Shown in pieces: positions 16,754 through 25,992 of a stretch of 64,000 nt of DNA. Within the stretch, counting starts at the first letter, position 1. Each line of letters begins with the position of its first letter. Origin of the DNA: Microbacterium rhizomatis (GTDB lineage Bacteria > Actinomycetota > Actinomycetes > Actinomycetales > Microbacteriaceae). The translations under genes and the position numbers were made by a program. The notes under the pieces were generated by a model. That model did not search any database. It was given only the letters and a program-made list of their open reading frames with translations, and was not told the origin of the DNA. The stretch is taken from NCBI RefSeq assembly GCF_008710745.1, contig NZ_VYSA01000006.1:58337-122336 (forward strand). Direction: 5' to 3'.

Positions 16754-16894
16754 TCAGACGGGCTCGGTCGTGCGGATCAGGCCGCAGTTCACGCACGACC
16801 ACGCGACGAGGAACCGCTCGTCGTCGAGGATCTCGAACCTCAGCGGGTCACCGCACGTCGGGCATGCCAGCGGATCCGCAGTGCGCTCGCTCAT
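16754..16894 (-). CDS. 46-aa zinc-ribbon mini-protein
   Basis: The reverse strand from ATG 16894 encodes 46 residues with CPTCGD near residue 11 and SCVNCGL near residue 34, a classic CxxC-CxxC zinc ribbon. The acidic middle (LDDERF) and short tail (IRTTEPV) complete a single small domain. Its reading frame and cysteine spacing argue for a real gene despite its size. It is divergent from the membrane protein at 16985 and abuts the hairpin repeats. Confidence 0.7.
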   Translation of the reverse strand: MSERTADPLACPTCGDPLRFEILDDERFLVAWSCVNCGLIRTTEPV

Positions 16895-16984
16895 CCCGTC
16901 AGCCTAAGGTTCGCGGGCGCAGGAGTGGCCCGATTCACCACGGACAGACTCGTTCCCTAAAGAATACTGATATATTTCCTTTCT

Positions 16985-17230
16985 ATGTCAGACCCCCGCA
17001 TGGACGCAGACGGAACACGAGATCTGACGAACCGAGGCGGTCGCGACGGCGCAGCCTCGCACGCGATCGCATGGATCACCGCGGGGATCTTCATGCTCGC
17101 CGGCATCTGGTTCGCCGTGGTGCTGCCGCTGGGCGGCAACGTCTTCGGAGCGCTCGTGCCCGGCCTGGTCGCTCTCGTGTCCGGACTCGGGATCATCGTG
17201 GTTCTCGCCCGGCGGAGGTCGAGCGCGTGA
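16985..17230 (+). CDS. Small two-helix membrane protein, probably leaderless mRNA
   Basis: The protein has 81 residues with a charged N-terminus and two hydrophobic stretches (about 28-48 and 51-74) ending in ARRRSS. No ribosome site precedes the ATG. Instead a TATATT hexamer (16971-16976) ends eight bases before it, which fits a -10 box with transcription starting at the ATG. No family was recognised. Confidence 0.65.
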   Translation: MSDPRMDADGTRDLTNRGGRDGAASHAIAWITAGIFMLAGIWFAVVLPLGGNVFGALVPGLVALVSGLGIIVVLARRRSSA

Positions 17231-17235
17231 CGACG

Positions 17236-17263
17236 CCGAGCGGGCGACATCCTCGTCGCTCGG
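17236..17263. terminator. Bidirectional hairpin between convergent membrane-protein genes
   Basis: CCGAGCG (17236-17242) pairs with CGCTCGG (17257-17263) in the 39-bp gap between two convergent genes. No U-tract is seen. Confidence 0.55.
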
Positions 17264-17269
17264 ATACGA

Positions 17270-17665
17270 CTAGGCGGTGGAGCGCGAGCGGAAGACGACC
17301 GTCGTCGTGACGGCGAGCACGACGATCCCGAGTGACTCTACGACCACCGACTGCGGCACGAGGGTGTAGTCCCACCTCTCGGTGATCCCGAACAGCCCGA
17401 CCGTCAGGGCGAGCAGCAGCGCGCCGAGCGTCGCGATCAGGAACAGCAGGCTCAGCACACTCGCGAGCCCGAGCAGGACGCCGCGGAGCACCAGCATCCC
17501 GATCCCGAGGACGAATCCGGCGATCGCGTTCAGGACGAACGCGATGCCCAGGACACCGCCCGTGCCGTTCATCACGAGGTACAGATGGATCGCGCCCGTC
17601 GCGATCAAGACGATCCCGCTCAGGATGCGCAGAACCCACAGCGCGGCTCGGTTGCTCTCAGCCAT
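17270..17665 (-). CDS. Four-helix membrane protein of unknown function
   Basis: The 131 residues contain four hydrophobic segments (about 9-29, 37-57, 62-84 and 104-124). The sequence LRILSGIVLIATGAIHLYL at the start and the Arg/Ser-rich end resemble small actinobacterial integral membrane proteins without assigned function. It is convergent with the gene at 16985 and sits just downstream of the SDR gene on the same strand. Confidence 0.75.
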   Translation of the reverse strand: MAESNRAALWVLRILSGIVLIATGAIHLYLVMNGTGGVLGIAFVLNAIAGFVLGIGMLVLRGVLLGLASVLSLLFLIATLGALLLALTVGLFGITERWDYTLVPQSVVVESLGIVVLAVTTTVVFRSRSTA

Positions 17666-17743
17666 GTGACACCACCCGCTTCTCGTCGGGCCCTCCTCGG
17701 CGAAGGCCTCTCCCCTGAGACACGACGTGGCGGGCGGGCCGGT

Positions 17744-18526
17744 TCAGTCCGAGATGACGGTTCCGCCGTCGATCACGATGTTCTGCCCGCTCACGAACGC
17801 ACCCGCCCGGGACGCGAGCCACACGACCGCGCCGGCGACTTCGTCCGGCGTCCCGAAACGGCCCAAGGGGGTTCTTGCGAGTCGTGCGGGCGCGGCGGCC
17901 GGATCGTCGGTGATCGGGCGAGCGAAGGCTGTCGCGATGACACCGGGCGAGATCGCGTTCGCACGGATGCCGCGGTCGCCCCACCGCACGGCGAGATTGC
18001 GGGCCAGCTGGGCGTTCGCCGCCTTCGTCACTCCGTAGCCGGCGAGCACGCGGTTGCCGCGCAGCCCCGCGATGCTCGACATCACGATGAACGACCCGCC
18101 GCCGGCGGAGGCCATCGCCGGTACCGCGATCTCGGCGAGCTGACTCACTGACCGCACGTGGAGGGCGAACATGCGCTCCAACCCCTCGATGCCGCTCTCC
18201 GCGTGGGGATCATCGAGCGCGGCCCCTGCGTTCGCCACGACCGTGTCGAGCCGCCCCCAGCGCGCGAGCGCCGCGTCGACCAGCGACGCGAGGAACGGAG
18301 CATCCGTCACATCGCCGACGATCCCCGCGACCTCGAGACCCCGCGACGCCAGCTCGGCCGCCGCGGCCGAGGGGTCGCTCGCCGCGAGCCCGGCGATCAG
18401 CACCCGCGCACCCGCGGCCGCCAGCGCCTCGGCGCTCGCGAGGCCGATGCCGGAGGCCCCGCCTGTGACGATCGCCACCTGACCGGCGCAGGAGAACAGC
18501 GAATCGGGCGCGAGATCGGAGCTCAT
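17744..18526 (-). CDS. Short-chain dehydrogenase/reductase (SDR)
   Basis: The 260-residue classical SDR has the TGGASGIG cofactor loop (about 18-25), NAGAALD at the NAG position, an active-site Ser in IVMSSIAGL and Tyr/Lys in YGVTKAAN (about 160-167). It is the last gene of a leftward unit MFS-GMC-SDR, with only four bases after the GMC stop. Within that unit it could oxidise or reduce a keto-sugar or an aglycone hydroxyl. The substrate is not visible from sequence. Confidence 0.9.
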   Translation of the reverse strand: MSSDLAPDSLFSCAGQVAIVTGGASGIGLASAEALAAAGARVLIAGLAASDPSAAAAELASRGLEVAGIVGDVTDAPFLASLVDAALARWGRLDTVVANAGAALDDPHAESGIEGLERMFALHVRSVSQLAEIAVPAMASAGGGSFIVMSSIAGLRGNRVLAGYGVTKAANAQLARNLAVRWGDRGIRANAISPGVIATAFARPITDDPAAAPARLARTPLGRFGTPDEVAGAVVWLASRAGAFVSGQNIVIDGGTVISD

Positions 18527-18530
18527 CGCA

Positions 18531-20105
18531 TCACGACCCGGCGAGCCGCTCCGCGGCCTTCCGTGCGCCCCGCACGGCGACCGCCACGCTCATCAGGGTC
18601 GGGTTCATCGTGTTGGCGGTCGGGATGACGCCGTTGCCGCCCACGACGAGCCCGTCGATGCCCCACACGCGAGACCAGGGATCCGCCACGGATTCGCCGT
18701 CGTCGGTCTCGCCGATCCGGGTGGTTCCCATGTAGTGCAGGCTCGACCCGTTCGGCAGCAGCCGTGGTTCGGCGACGAACGTGCCGAGGGCGGCGGCGGC
18801 TCTGCGAAGGTGCACGGTCGCCTCGTCGATCTCGGCGTTCTCGGCGTCGGTCAGGGCGTACTCGATCGTCATGTTCGGGAACCCGCGGTAGTCGAGCTCG
18901 GCATCGTCGAACGTGACGCCGTCTTCGAACCTCGGGCGCTTGCGCACGCCGTAGCCCATGTTCACGTACCCCCAGCGGTTGCCGGAGGCGGGGTGGGCTG
19001 GGTCGAGCTGGAAGGGCGGGTTCTCGGCGTACATGACCTGGAGGGAGAAGGGGTGATCGGGCTCGGAGAAGGGGATGCGGTTGACAGCGGCCACCGGATC
19101 GACCGGGTTGATCGAGCGGCGCGCGATCTCGGCATCCAGATCCGCCTCGGTCGCGAAGCGGCCGATCCGATCGGCATCGAGTGCGACCGTCGTGATGACG
19201 ACGTGGTGCTCGGTGAGGTAGTGGCCGAGGGCGGCCGGACGGATGCCGGAGGCCCAGAGCAGCTGCGGAGTGCGGAACGCGTCGGCGGCCACGACCACCA
19301 GATCGGCGGCGACGAATCGGGACTGCCGCGTGCGGAGGTCTTCGACCTCGACCCCAATCGCGCGTCCGTCTTCGACGACGACCCGGCGGACGAGGCTCAG
19401 ATCGTGCAGCTCGAAGCGCGCGCTCAGCGGCGACGATGCGTCCACGAGCGGGCCGAGCACGACGTCCGCGCCCGCCCACCTCATCGAGCCGTCGGGCTGC
19501 GGGTCGCCGGCGACCGGCAGGGTGCTCGGGCCGTACCCTTCGGGCAGCTCGGCTCCGAACTCCTCCTCGAGGAGCGATCGGATGCCCTCACCGACGGCCG
19601 AGTCCGCGAACGCCGCGCTCTGCACGTGGAGGAGGCCCTTGGCCGTCTCGAGAAGGTCGTCCCACTCATCGTCGGGGATGAACGCGATCTTCTCGCTGAA
19701 CGCGGGCGAGGGGGTCGCGCACGTCCAGTGCGCACCCATTCCGCCGACGTTCGTCGAGGCCGCCCCGGCAGGGAACGTGGGGGCGTGGCTCGAGCCCTCG
19801 CCGCCGAAATCGAGCAGGTGCGTACCTTGGCGTGCGGTGAACATGCCCTCCACCACGACACCGGCCGGGATGCCGAGCGACTCGCGCAGCGCACCGGCCT
19901 GCGGGCCCTGCGACATCTCGCGTGCCCGCTCCTTCTCATCCGGATCGGCGATGTTGCGAACGCTCTCGCCCGGGATCGCGGTGAGCTGCGGACCGGCCTC
20001 GAACATCACGACCCGAGCCTCCGGGAGCGACTCTGCGAGCACGCGGGCGTAGGCCGATCCGATCGGTCCGCTGCCGACGATGGCGATGGTGGGGGTGTGT
20101 GACAT
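18531..20105 (-). CDS. GMC-family FAD oxidoreductase, C-glycoside 3-oxidase (CarA)-like
   Basis: From ATG 20105 (GAGGAGACGAC upstream) the protein is 524 residues. It has an N-terminal FAD site AIVGSGPIGSAYARVL, STNVGGMGAHWTCATP in the substrate-domain entrance, and the C-terminal catalytic pair: His in SSLHYMGTTRIGE and Asn in ANTMNPTLMSVAV. This is the pyranose-oxidase-like branch of GMC enzymes. In a carminate-degrading Microbacterium, a member of this branch (CarA) oxidises the glucose of C-glycosides at C3 before deglycosylation. The paralogue at 43015 and nearby deglycosidase genes support that role here, but substrate specificity is inferred. Confidence 0.82.
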   Translation of the reverse strand: MSHTPTIAIVGSGPIGSAYARVLAESLPEARVVMFEAGPQLTAIPGESVRNIADPDEKERAREMSQGPQAGALRESLGIPAGVVVEGMFTARQGTHLLDFGGEGSSHAPTFPAGAASTNVGGMGAHWTCATPSPAFSEKIAFIPDDEWDDLLETAKGLLHVQSAAFADSAVGEGIRSLLEEEFGAELPEGYGPSTLPVAGDPQPDGSMRWAGADVVLGPLVDASSPLSARFELHDLSLVRRVVVEDGRAIGVEVEDLRTRQSRFVAADLVVVAADAFRTPQLLWASGIRPAALGHYLTEHHVVITTVALDADRIGRFATEADLDAEIARRSINPVDPVAAVNRIPFSEPDHPFSLQVMYAENPPFQLDPAHPASGNRWGYVNMGYGVRKRPRFEDGVTFDDAELDYRGFPNMTIEYALTDAENAEIDEATVHLRRAAAALGTFVAEPRLLPNGSSLHYMGTTRIGETDDGESVADPWSRVWGIDGLVVGGNGVIPTANTMNPTLMSVAVAVRGARKAAERLAGS

Positions 20106-20125
20106 GTCGTCTCCTCTTCGAGTGC

Positions 20126-21625
20126 TCACGCGGCGGCCGTCTCTGGCGCGGTGACGGGTTGCGGTTCAAAATCCTCGGACAGTCGCCCCCTGGGCAGCAG
20201 CAGCGCCGCGACGATCCCCACGGCGTACGCGATGGCGAGGGCGATGAAGATCGGCCCCAGCACGCTCGAATACACCTGGGCGACCTCGGCCTGCGCGGCT
20301 GCCGACGATGCGTGCACGACGGCGGGCGTGAGGGTCGCCGCATCCAGGCTCGCCGGCAGTCCGACCGCGACGCCGGCGCCGATCACGCCGCCGACGATCG
20401 CGGTCGCCGTCGTCGACCCGATCTGGCGTACCAGGCTCACCGTCGCGGTGACGCTTCCGGTGTCGCTGCGCGGTGCGGCGCTCTGCGCGACCGCGACCAG
20501 GATGTTCATGAACGCGCCCGTGCCGACACCGACGAGCGCCATCGCGGCCATCGGCACCCAGAGCGGCAGACCGGCGGGCAGGAACGCCATCACGAGGAGA
20601 CCCGTGGCCGCGAGCGTGGTGCCGATGATCGGGAAGGGGCGGTAGCGCCCGGAGCGACTGGCGAGCCACCCGGTGACGAGGGTGCTCACGAGCATCCCGA
20701 ACACGGTCGCGATCGGGACGAGCCCCGACACCGTGGCCGACGTGCGGTACGCCATCTGGATGTAGGTGGGCACGTACGAGACGATCGAGAAGAGCCCGAC
20801 GCCGATCACGGCCGACAGCACGATGCAGATCAGGATCGTGCGGTCGGCGAAGTGCCGCAGCGGCACCAGCGGCTCGGGCACGCGCAGCTCGATCGAGATG
20901 AACGCGGCCAGCGCGACGAATGCGACGACCCCGGCGATCACGATCGGCGGGTGGATGCTCCAGCCGTCGCTGCTCGCCCAGCTCGCGGCCAGCACCATCG
21001 CGGTGACCGCGGTGCCCAGCGTGACAGCACCGGCGATGTCGAACCGCCTGCCCGTGCGCCCGTCGATGTGGGGCACGGCGACGACGGCGAGCGCGAGCGC
21101 GAGCAGTCCGACGGGGATGTTGACCCAGAAGATCCATCGCCAGCCGAACGTGTCGGTGATCACACCGCCGAGGAGCGGGCCCACCAGGATCGCGATCGGG
21201 AAGGCCGCGCCGATGATCGAGAGCACCCGGGGTCGCTGACGGGGGGGAACGACCGATCCGATGATCGTCTGGGGCATCAGGTGCAGGCCCGCAGAGCCGA
21301 TGCCCTGGGCCACCCGGGCCAGCGCGAGCTGGGTGATGTCCTGCGCGAGCCCGCAGAACAGCGACGCGGCGAGGAAGAGAACGAGGCACGACAGGAAGAC
21401 CAGCCGCGGACCGAGCAGGTCGCCGAGCTTGCCGATCACCGGCAGCATGACGGTGCTGGCGAGCGTGTACGACACGATCACCCAGCTCATCTGCTGTACG
21501 GCGCCCAGATCACCCGCGATGGTCGCGAGGGATGTGGCGACGACCGTGTGATCGAGTGCACCGAGGAACGAGACGGTGAGCAGGGAGACGAGGAGGAGAC
21601 GCAGTCTCCAGGGGGTGAGTGTCAT
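20126..21625 (-). CDS. DHA2-family (14-TM) MFS transporter
   Basis: The preferred start ATG 21625 gives 499 residues beginning MTLTPWRLRLLLVSLLTVSF. It has the DHA2/EmrB hallmark LDHTVVATSLATIAGDLG in helix 1, a GRxSGRYRPF-type loop motif and 14 predicted membrane segments. A longer in-frame start (21730) would run through the promoter. DHA2 proteins are usually drug/proton antiporters, but some import aromatic compounds. As first gene ahead of the GMC oxidase and SDR it may import glycoside or export toxic aglycone. It has a strong promoter carrying the shared CATAAG motif. Confidence 0.88.
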   Translation of the reverse strand: MTLTPWRLRLLLVSLLTVSFLGALDHTVVATSLATIAGDLGAVQQMSWVIVSYTLASTVMLPVIGKLGDLLGPRLVFLSCLVLFLAASLFCGLAQDITQLALARVAQGIGSAGLHLMPQTIIGSVVPPRQRPRVLSIIGAAFPIAILVGPLLGGVITDTFGWRWIFWVNIPVGLLALALAVVAVPHIDGRTGRRFDIAGAVTLGTAVTAMVLAASWASSDGWSIHPPIVIAGVVAFVALAAFISIELRVPEPLVPLRHFADRTILICIVLSAVIGVGLFSIVSYVPTYIQMAYRTSATVSGLVPIATVFGMLVSTLVTGWLASRSGRYRPFPIIGTTLAATGLLVMAFLPAGLPLWVPMAAMALVGVGTGAFMNILVAVAQSAAPRSDTGSVTATVSLVRQIGSTTATAIVGGVIGAGVAVGLPASLDAATLTPAVVHASSAAAQAEVAQVYSSVLGPIFIALAIAYAVGIVAALLLPRGRLSEDFEPQPVTAPETAAA

Positions 21626-21728
21626 TCGCGGTCTGCCCGAGAGATCGGGCCGTCGACGCGACCGGGTGTGCCCCGGGCGCTGCGTCACGTCCGGGAACGG
21701 ATCCAGAACGGATCCCGACGTCACGTCC

Positions 21729-21757
21729 ATTATAGACCTACTTATGTGCCTTTTCAA
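21729..21757 (-). promoter_or_regulatory. Sigma-70-type promoter with embedded CATAAG motif, upstream of the MFS-GMC-SDR unit
   Basis: On the minus strand TTGAAA (21752-21757) and TATAAT (21729-21734) are separated by exactly 17 bp. The 15-bp motif GAAAAGGCACATAAG occupies plus-strand coordinates 21741-21755, that is, the end of the -35 box and most of the spacer. A protein bound there would block polymerase. Confidence 0.85.
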
Positions 21758-21782
21758 CCAAAGCGGATGCCGGGTGAAGGAT

Positions 21783-22781
21783 TCAGCGGCTGCGGGCGCG
21801 CGAGCGGGAGCGCGCCGAGGCGAGCTCCGGTGCCGCCACCGCGCGACCGACGCGACCCGAGATCTCACCGATCCCCTCGACGACCATGCGCACGACGTCG
21901 CCTTCAGCCAGCGGGGGCGGAGTGAGCGCGCCCGCACGACCCCACAGCTCGCCGAGGCATCCGCCGTTCCCCACGGTCCCGGAGCCGAGCACGTCTCCGG
22001 GCACGACACGCGAGTTGCGCGACGCGTAGGCAACGAGCTCGCCGAAGGGCCACCCCATGTTCGAGACGAGGTCGTGGCCGATCACCACGTCATTGACGAA
22101 GACCTGCGCCTCGACGGCGAGGAAGCCGTCGTCGTCGACATAGCCGGCGAGCTCGTCCGCCGTCACGATCCAGGGGCCGAGGGTCGTACCGAAGTCCTTG
22201 CCCTTCGCCGGACCCAGCCGCACCTTCATCTCACGCGACTGCAGATCGCGCGCCGACCAATCGTTCATGATCGTGTACCCGAAGATGTGGGACGCTCCAG
22301 CCGCAGCCGTCAGGTTCGCCCCGTCCGATCCCGGCACCGCCCCGATGACAGCGGCGATCTCGAGTTCGAAGTCGAGGCGCTCCGTCACGGGCGGCGAGAC
22401 CGGGTCGCCCGGGCCGAGCACGGTGTGCGGGTTGGTGAAGTAGAACGTCGGCGCCTGATACCACTCGGGCACGACCTCGCTCTTTCCGTCGACCGAGGCG
22501 CTGACCCCCTCGACGTGCTCCTCGAACGCCACGAAATCGCGGATCGCCGCGGGGACGAGCGGCGCGAGCAGCCGGACGTCCGCGAGTGGAACGCCGGGCG
22601 CCGAGGCTTGCGCGAGGAGGGCGTGCGCGGCATCCACCCCGCGTGCGAGCACGTCGGCCACCGTCAATCCGTCGGAGAAGGGCACGACCTGGTCGTCGAT
22701 GACGAAACCCTCGCCGCGTTTCGGTCCGTCGCGCTCCTCACTCAACGACCGCGGGCCATGCTCCCAGCGCGCGATCCTCAT
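21783..22781 (-). CDS. FAHD-family hydrolase, aromatic catabolic type
   Basis: The 332-residue protein has an N-terminal extension and a FAH domain with LDFELEIAAVIG (metal Glu pair), YTIMNDWSARDLQ and GGCLGELWGR. The length and the ARDLQSREMKVRLGPAKGKDFG signature resemble fumarylacetoacetase-like hydrolases of homogentisate or acylpyruvate cleavage. It is the last gene of the aromatic operon, and its start overlaps the amidohydrolase stop by four bases. A role in hydrolysing the ring-cleavage product is likely from context. Confidence 0.85.
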   Translation of the reverse strand: MRIARWEHGPRSLSEERDGPKRGEGFVIDDQVVPFSDGLTVADVLARGVDAAHALLAQASAPGVPLADVRLLAPLVPAAIRDFVAFEEHVEGVSASVDGKSEVVPEWYQAPTFYFTNPHTVLGPGDPVSPPVTERLDFELEIAAVIGAVPGSDGANLTAAAGASHIFGYTIMNDWSARDLQSREMKVRLGPAKGKDFGTTLGPWIVTADELAGYVDDDGFLAVEAQVFVNDVVIGHDLVSNMGWPFGELVAYASRNSRVVPGDVLGSGTVGNGGCLGELWGRAGALTPPPLAEGDVVRMVVEGIGEISGRVGRAVAAPELASARSRSRARSR

Positions 22782-23809
22782 GCCCGTACCCGGCTTCCGA
22801 CGAGCGCCTCGGCGCTCTCGCCGAGGATGCGGCGCTCGATCTCGACCGGCAGCCCCGCGCTGCGGACGAAGGCCACCGGGTCATCGAGCCCCATGTCGAA
22901 CGGGAAGTCGCTGCCGAGCAGCACATGCGCTCCCCCGGCGACTTCGACGAGATGGCGCAGCCCCGCAGGGTCGTGCACGACCGTGTCGAACCACAGCTTC
23001 GACAGATAGCTCGACGGCTCGTGCGCGCACCCGTGCGCCTCAGGGCGCACCCGCCACGCCCGATCCGACCGACCGATCGCGAACGGCAGGTAGCCTCCGC
23101 CGTGCGCCACGACGATCTTGAGGTCGGGGTGGCGGTCGAGGACGCCCGCGAAGATCAGGTGCGAGAGCGCGACCGCGTTCTCGGTCGGCTGCCCCACGGT
23201 GTTGGACAGGTAGAAGCGATCGAGCCGCTCGTCGAGGCTGCATCCGAACGGGTGCAGGAAGACGACGCAGCCCAGCTCGGACGCCCGCGCCCAGAAGGGC
23301 TCGAGCCGCGGATCCGACAGTTCGACGTCGCCGGCGAACGACGAGATCTCGACACCGGCGAGGCCCCGGCCGAGGACCGCGTCATCCAGGTACTCGACGA
23401 TCCGGTCCGGATGCTGGAGCGGCACCACTCCGAGCCCCGTGAGGCGGTCGGGGGCGAGGGCCACGTGCTCGGCGATCAGGCGGTTGGTCTCACCCGCGAC
23501 CCACCCGGCGAGCCCCTCGTTCGCCCACGGGTAGAAGTGGTTCGGCGAGACGCTCACCCACTGCTGATCGACGCCCTGCTCGTCCATCGCCGCGAGGCGT
23601 GCTCCGATGTCGGTGAGCTTCGGGAACCGCGCGCCGATCATCGCCCCCGATGCCTTGAGGCTCTCGAGACCGTTGCGGCGGCGATCGAGATCAGCCGCCT
23701 CGGCGACGCCCTCGGGTGCTCGGCGCTCGACCTCGGCTCCCATTCCGGGGAGGAGGAGATGCGCGTGGACGTCGATGACGAGATTCGTGCGGGAAGTGTC
23801 ATCGCTCAT
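22778..23809 (-). CDS. Amidohydrolase family 2 protein (ACMSD / gamma-resorcylate decarboxylase-like)
   Basis: From ATG 23809 the protein is 343 residues. The metal site is seen in VIDVHAHLLLPG (about 12-23), a histidine in VFLHPFG, KIVVAHGGGYLPF (about 245) and the aspartate in LLGSDFPFDMG (about 300). Family members decarboxylate aromatic acids or open-ring semialdehydes, or hydrate ring-cleavage products such as oxalomesaconate. It overlaps both neighbours by four bases, inside the FAD-monooxygenase operon, so it acts in the same aromatic route. The exact reaction is undetermined. Confidence 0.85.
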   Translation of the reverse strand: MSDDTSRTNLVIDVHAHLLLPGMGAEVERRAPEGVAEAADLDRRRNGLESLKASGAMIGARFPKLTDIGARLAAMDEQGVDQQWVSVSPNHFYPWANEGLAGWVAGETNRLIAEHVALAPDRLTGLGVVPLQHPDRIVEYLDDAVLGRGLAGVEISSFAGDVELSDPRLEPFWARASELGCVVFLHPFGCSLDERLDRFYLSNTVGQPTENAVALSHLIFAGVLDRHPDLKIVVAHGGGYLPFAIGRSDRAWRVRPEAHGCAHEPSSYLSKLWFDTVVHDPAGLRHLVEVAGGAHVLLGSDFPFDMGLDDPVAFVRSAGLPVEIERRILGESAEALVGSRVRA

Positions 23810-24942
23810 GCGGGCTGCGCCATCTTCTGCGCGATCCCGAACATGAGCCCGGGAACGTCCGCGTCGCGCACTCCGTCGAGCTGCCACTGGCCGAGCTGGA
23901 CGGACGCCTCCACGATCGCTGTCGCGCGCGGAATCCTGCGGGCGTGGAACTCGTCCCAGAGGGGCTGGTCGACAGCATCCCGCCCGACGAGCAGCTCGGT
24001 GAGCACGAGCGCGTCTTCCAGGCCCTGCGCCGCGCCCTGGGCGATCGTGGGAGGGCAGCTGTGCGCGGCGTCGCCGATGATGACGACCCTGCCGCGGTTC
24101 CAGGGCTCTGCCACGATGTGCTGCGTGAACCACGTGTAGTTCGCGTGCGCGCCGGCGGCGAGATCGTCGCGGATGGAGTTCCACGGGCCGTCGTAGGCCC
24201 GCGACTCCTCGAGCATGATGTTCGTCGCCTCTTCGTCCGAGACGCCGGCGCGATCCTGTGCCTTCTCGACCAGGAACGCGTACATCGAGTCCTCACCTGT
24301 GGGCGTGTAGCCCGCGATGAAGACCGGTCCGCCGTAGTACAGCTCACTGCGCTCGACCTCGGCGGGGCGCGACACGAAGGTGCGCCAGATGCCCATTCCG
24401 GTCGGCTTGGGCACGGTGTCGATCCCGATGAGCCCACGAACGGAGGAGTGCACGCCGTCGGCGCCGACCAGCAGGTCGTACTCGCCCGCGGACTCGTCGT
24501 TCACGAACACCTGGACCGTGTGATCCGAGCGCGCGTCGATACCGGTCACCTTCGCGCCGAACCGGATGCGGGCGCCGGCCTGCTCGGCGTGCGCGAGCAG
24601 GATGCGGGTGAGCTCGGGCCGGGGCATCCCCATCGCGGCGGGATAGTCGGGCCCGCCCGTCTTCACATCGGGCAGCGCCGCGACGATCGGTGCTCCGGGG
24701 CCGGGGGCGCGCAGGTGCAGGCCCTCGAACGGATACCCGGCGGCGCGGATGTCGTCCCACGCGCCGAGGGCGTCGAAGACGCGCAGCGCGTTGCCCTGGA
24801 GCGAGATCCCTGACCCGAGCGCCGTCGGCTCGGGCTTGGACTCGAAGACGTCGACCTCGACGCCGGCCTTCGCGAGCTGGATCGCGGTGGCGAGCCCCGC
24901 GACTCCGCTCCCGGCGATGGCGACTCTGTGGACTGCGGTCAT
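23806..24942 (-). CDS. FAD-dependent aromatic monooxygenase (3-hydroxybenzoate/salicylate hydroxylase-like)
   Basis: The 378-residue class A flavoprotein monooxygenase has the GxGxxG dinucleotide site AIAGSGVAGLATAIQLA (about 8-24), the DG motif LLVGADGVHSSVRG (about 158-171) and the GD motif VVIIGDAAHSCPP (about 288-300). Such enzymes use NAD(P)H and O2 to hydroxylate an aromatic ring and so prepare it for dioxygenase cleavage. Together with the extradiol dioxygenase at 27024 this defines a hydroxylation/cleavage route for the aglycone. A 39-bp gap separates it from the cyclase gene upstream. Confidence 0.9.
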   Translation of the reverse strand: MTAVHRVAIAGSGVAGLATAIQLAKAGVEVDVFESKPEPTALGSGISLQGNALRVFDALGAWDDIRAAGYPFEGLHLRAPGPGAPIVAALPDVKTGGPDYPAAMGMPRPELTRILLAHAEQAGARIRFGAKVTGIDARSDHTVQVFVNDESAGEYDLLVGADGVHSSVRGLIGIDTVPKPTGMGIWRTFVSRPAEVERSELYYGGPVFIAGYTPTGEDSMYAFLVEKAQDRAGVSDEEATNIMLEESRAYDGPWNSIRDDLAAGAHANYTWFTQHIVAEPWNRGRVVIIGDAAHSCPPTIAQGAAQGLEDALVLTELLVGRDAVDQPLWDEFHARRIPRATAIVEASVQLGQWQLDGVRDADVPGLMFGIAQKMAQPA

Positions 24943-24981
24943 GTCAGAACCTCTCTGTTCCTGGGGTGTGCATCATGCTTG

Positions 24982-25992
24982 CTAGAAGATCGCCACGGGG
25001 TTGATCGGCGAGCCTACGGCTCCCGTGATCGGCAGCGGTGGTGCGGAGAGCAGGAACTCCCAGCGCCCTCGTTCCCGGCAGGACGCGGCGAGCGCGTCGA
25101 GGTCCCACATCTCACCGATCGTGAGGCCCATGTTCGGGATCACGACCTGGTGCAGCGGTTGGAACGACGGTACGTCGAACTCGTTCGGGCGCACCTCGAA
25201 GCCCCACGTGTCGGTGGCGATCGCGGCGATCTCGGTGCGGTGGAGCCAGCCCGCGGTCGTGAGCGAGAGGCCCGCGGACGGTCCTCCCGCGTAGTCGCCC
25301 CACCCCTCGCGGCGCGCACGGGCCAATCGGCCGGTGCGGACCAGGACGATGTCGCCGCGACCGATCGAGACGCCCTGCGCGGTGGCACAGGCATCCAACT
25401 CGGCCGCACTGATCGCATAACCGTCGGGCAGCTCGCCCGTCTCGGGAACGAGGTGACCTGCGACGTCGAGGAGCACACCGCGGGAGACGACGACGGATGC
25501 CGCGTGCTCGATGCCCGTCACCAGATCGCCCTCGCTCGTGACGACGTCGCCGGCACGCCGTCCGTTCCACGCGAAGCCGTGGTCGAAGATGTGCCCCAGG
25601 CCGTCCCACTGCGTCGAGCACTGCAGGGGCATCGCGATCACGTCGTCGGCGCCCCCGATCCCGTGCGGGAACCCCTGGTTGCCGCGCTCGGCGTCCACAC
25701 CGGTGTCGGTCATGGTGTGCACCGGGTTGGTGCGTCGGCGCCACCCCTTCTGCGGCCCGTCGGTGTCGAAAGACTGCGACAGCGAGATCACGGTGCCGTC
25801 GGTCACAAGCCCGGCGGCCTCGACGCGCTTCGCCGCGTCGATGAAATTGAGCGTGCCCAGCACGTCGTCATCTCCCCAGCGCCCCCAGTTGCGGAACGCC
25901 TCCACGCGGGCGGCGATCTCGGCGCCCGGATCGGTACGGTCGATGTCGGCCGGGTTCTCGGACGGACGCTTCGACTCGCCGCGCTCGCTCAA
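24982..25992 (-). CDS. Cyclase family protein (kynurenine formamidase-like hydrolase)
   Basis: The likely start is TTG 25992, which overlaps the preceding FAHD stop (TTGA) and has GGAGG eight bases upstream. This gives 336 residues. The metal-binding core is the QWDGLGHIFDHG region, with TDTWGFEV further on, typical of the long cyclase-family (DUF-type) metal hydrolases. Several members act in aromatic or polyketide ring opening. Its position between two ring-fission genes suggests hydrolysis of a lactone or cyclic intermediate. Confidence 0.82.
   Translation of the reverse strand: MSERGESKRPSENPADIDRTDPGAEIAARVEAFRNWGRWGDDDVLGTLNFIDAAKRVEAAGLVTDGTVISLSQSFDTDGPQKGWRRRTNPVHTMTDTGVDAERGNQGFPHGIGGADDVIAMPLQCSTQWDGLGHIFDHGFAWNGRRAGDVVTSEGDLVTGIEHAASVVVSRGVLLDVAGHLVPETGELPDGYAISAAELDACATAQGVSIGRGDIVLVRTGRLARARREGWGDYAGGPSAGLSLTTAGWLHRTEIAAIATDTWGFEVRPNEFDVPSFQPLHQVVIPNMGLTIGEMWDLDALAASCRERGRWEFLLSAPPLPITGAVGSPINPVAIF

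Noticed and set aside
21625..21730. Longer start of the MFS transporter at 21730
   Set aside because: It would lie on the -10 box of a near-consensus promoter and add a non-membrane, Arg-rich leader atypical of DHA2 proteins.
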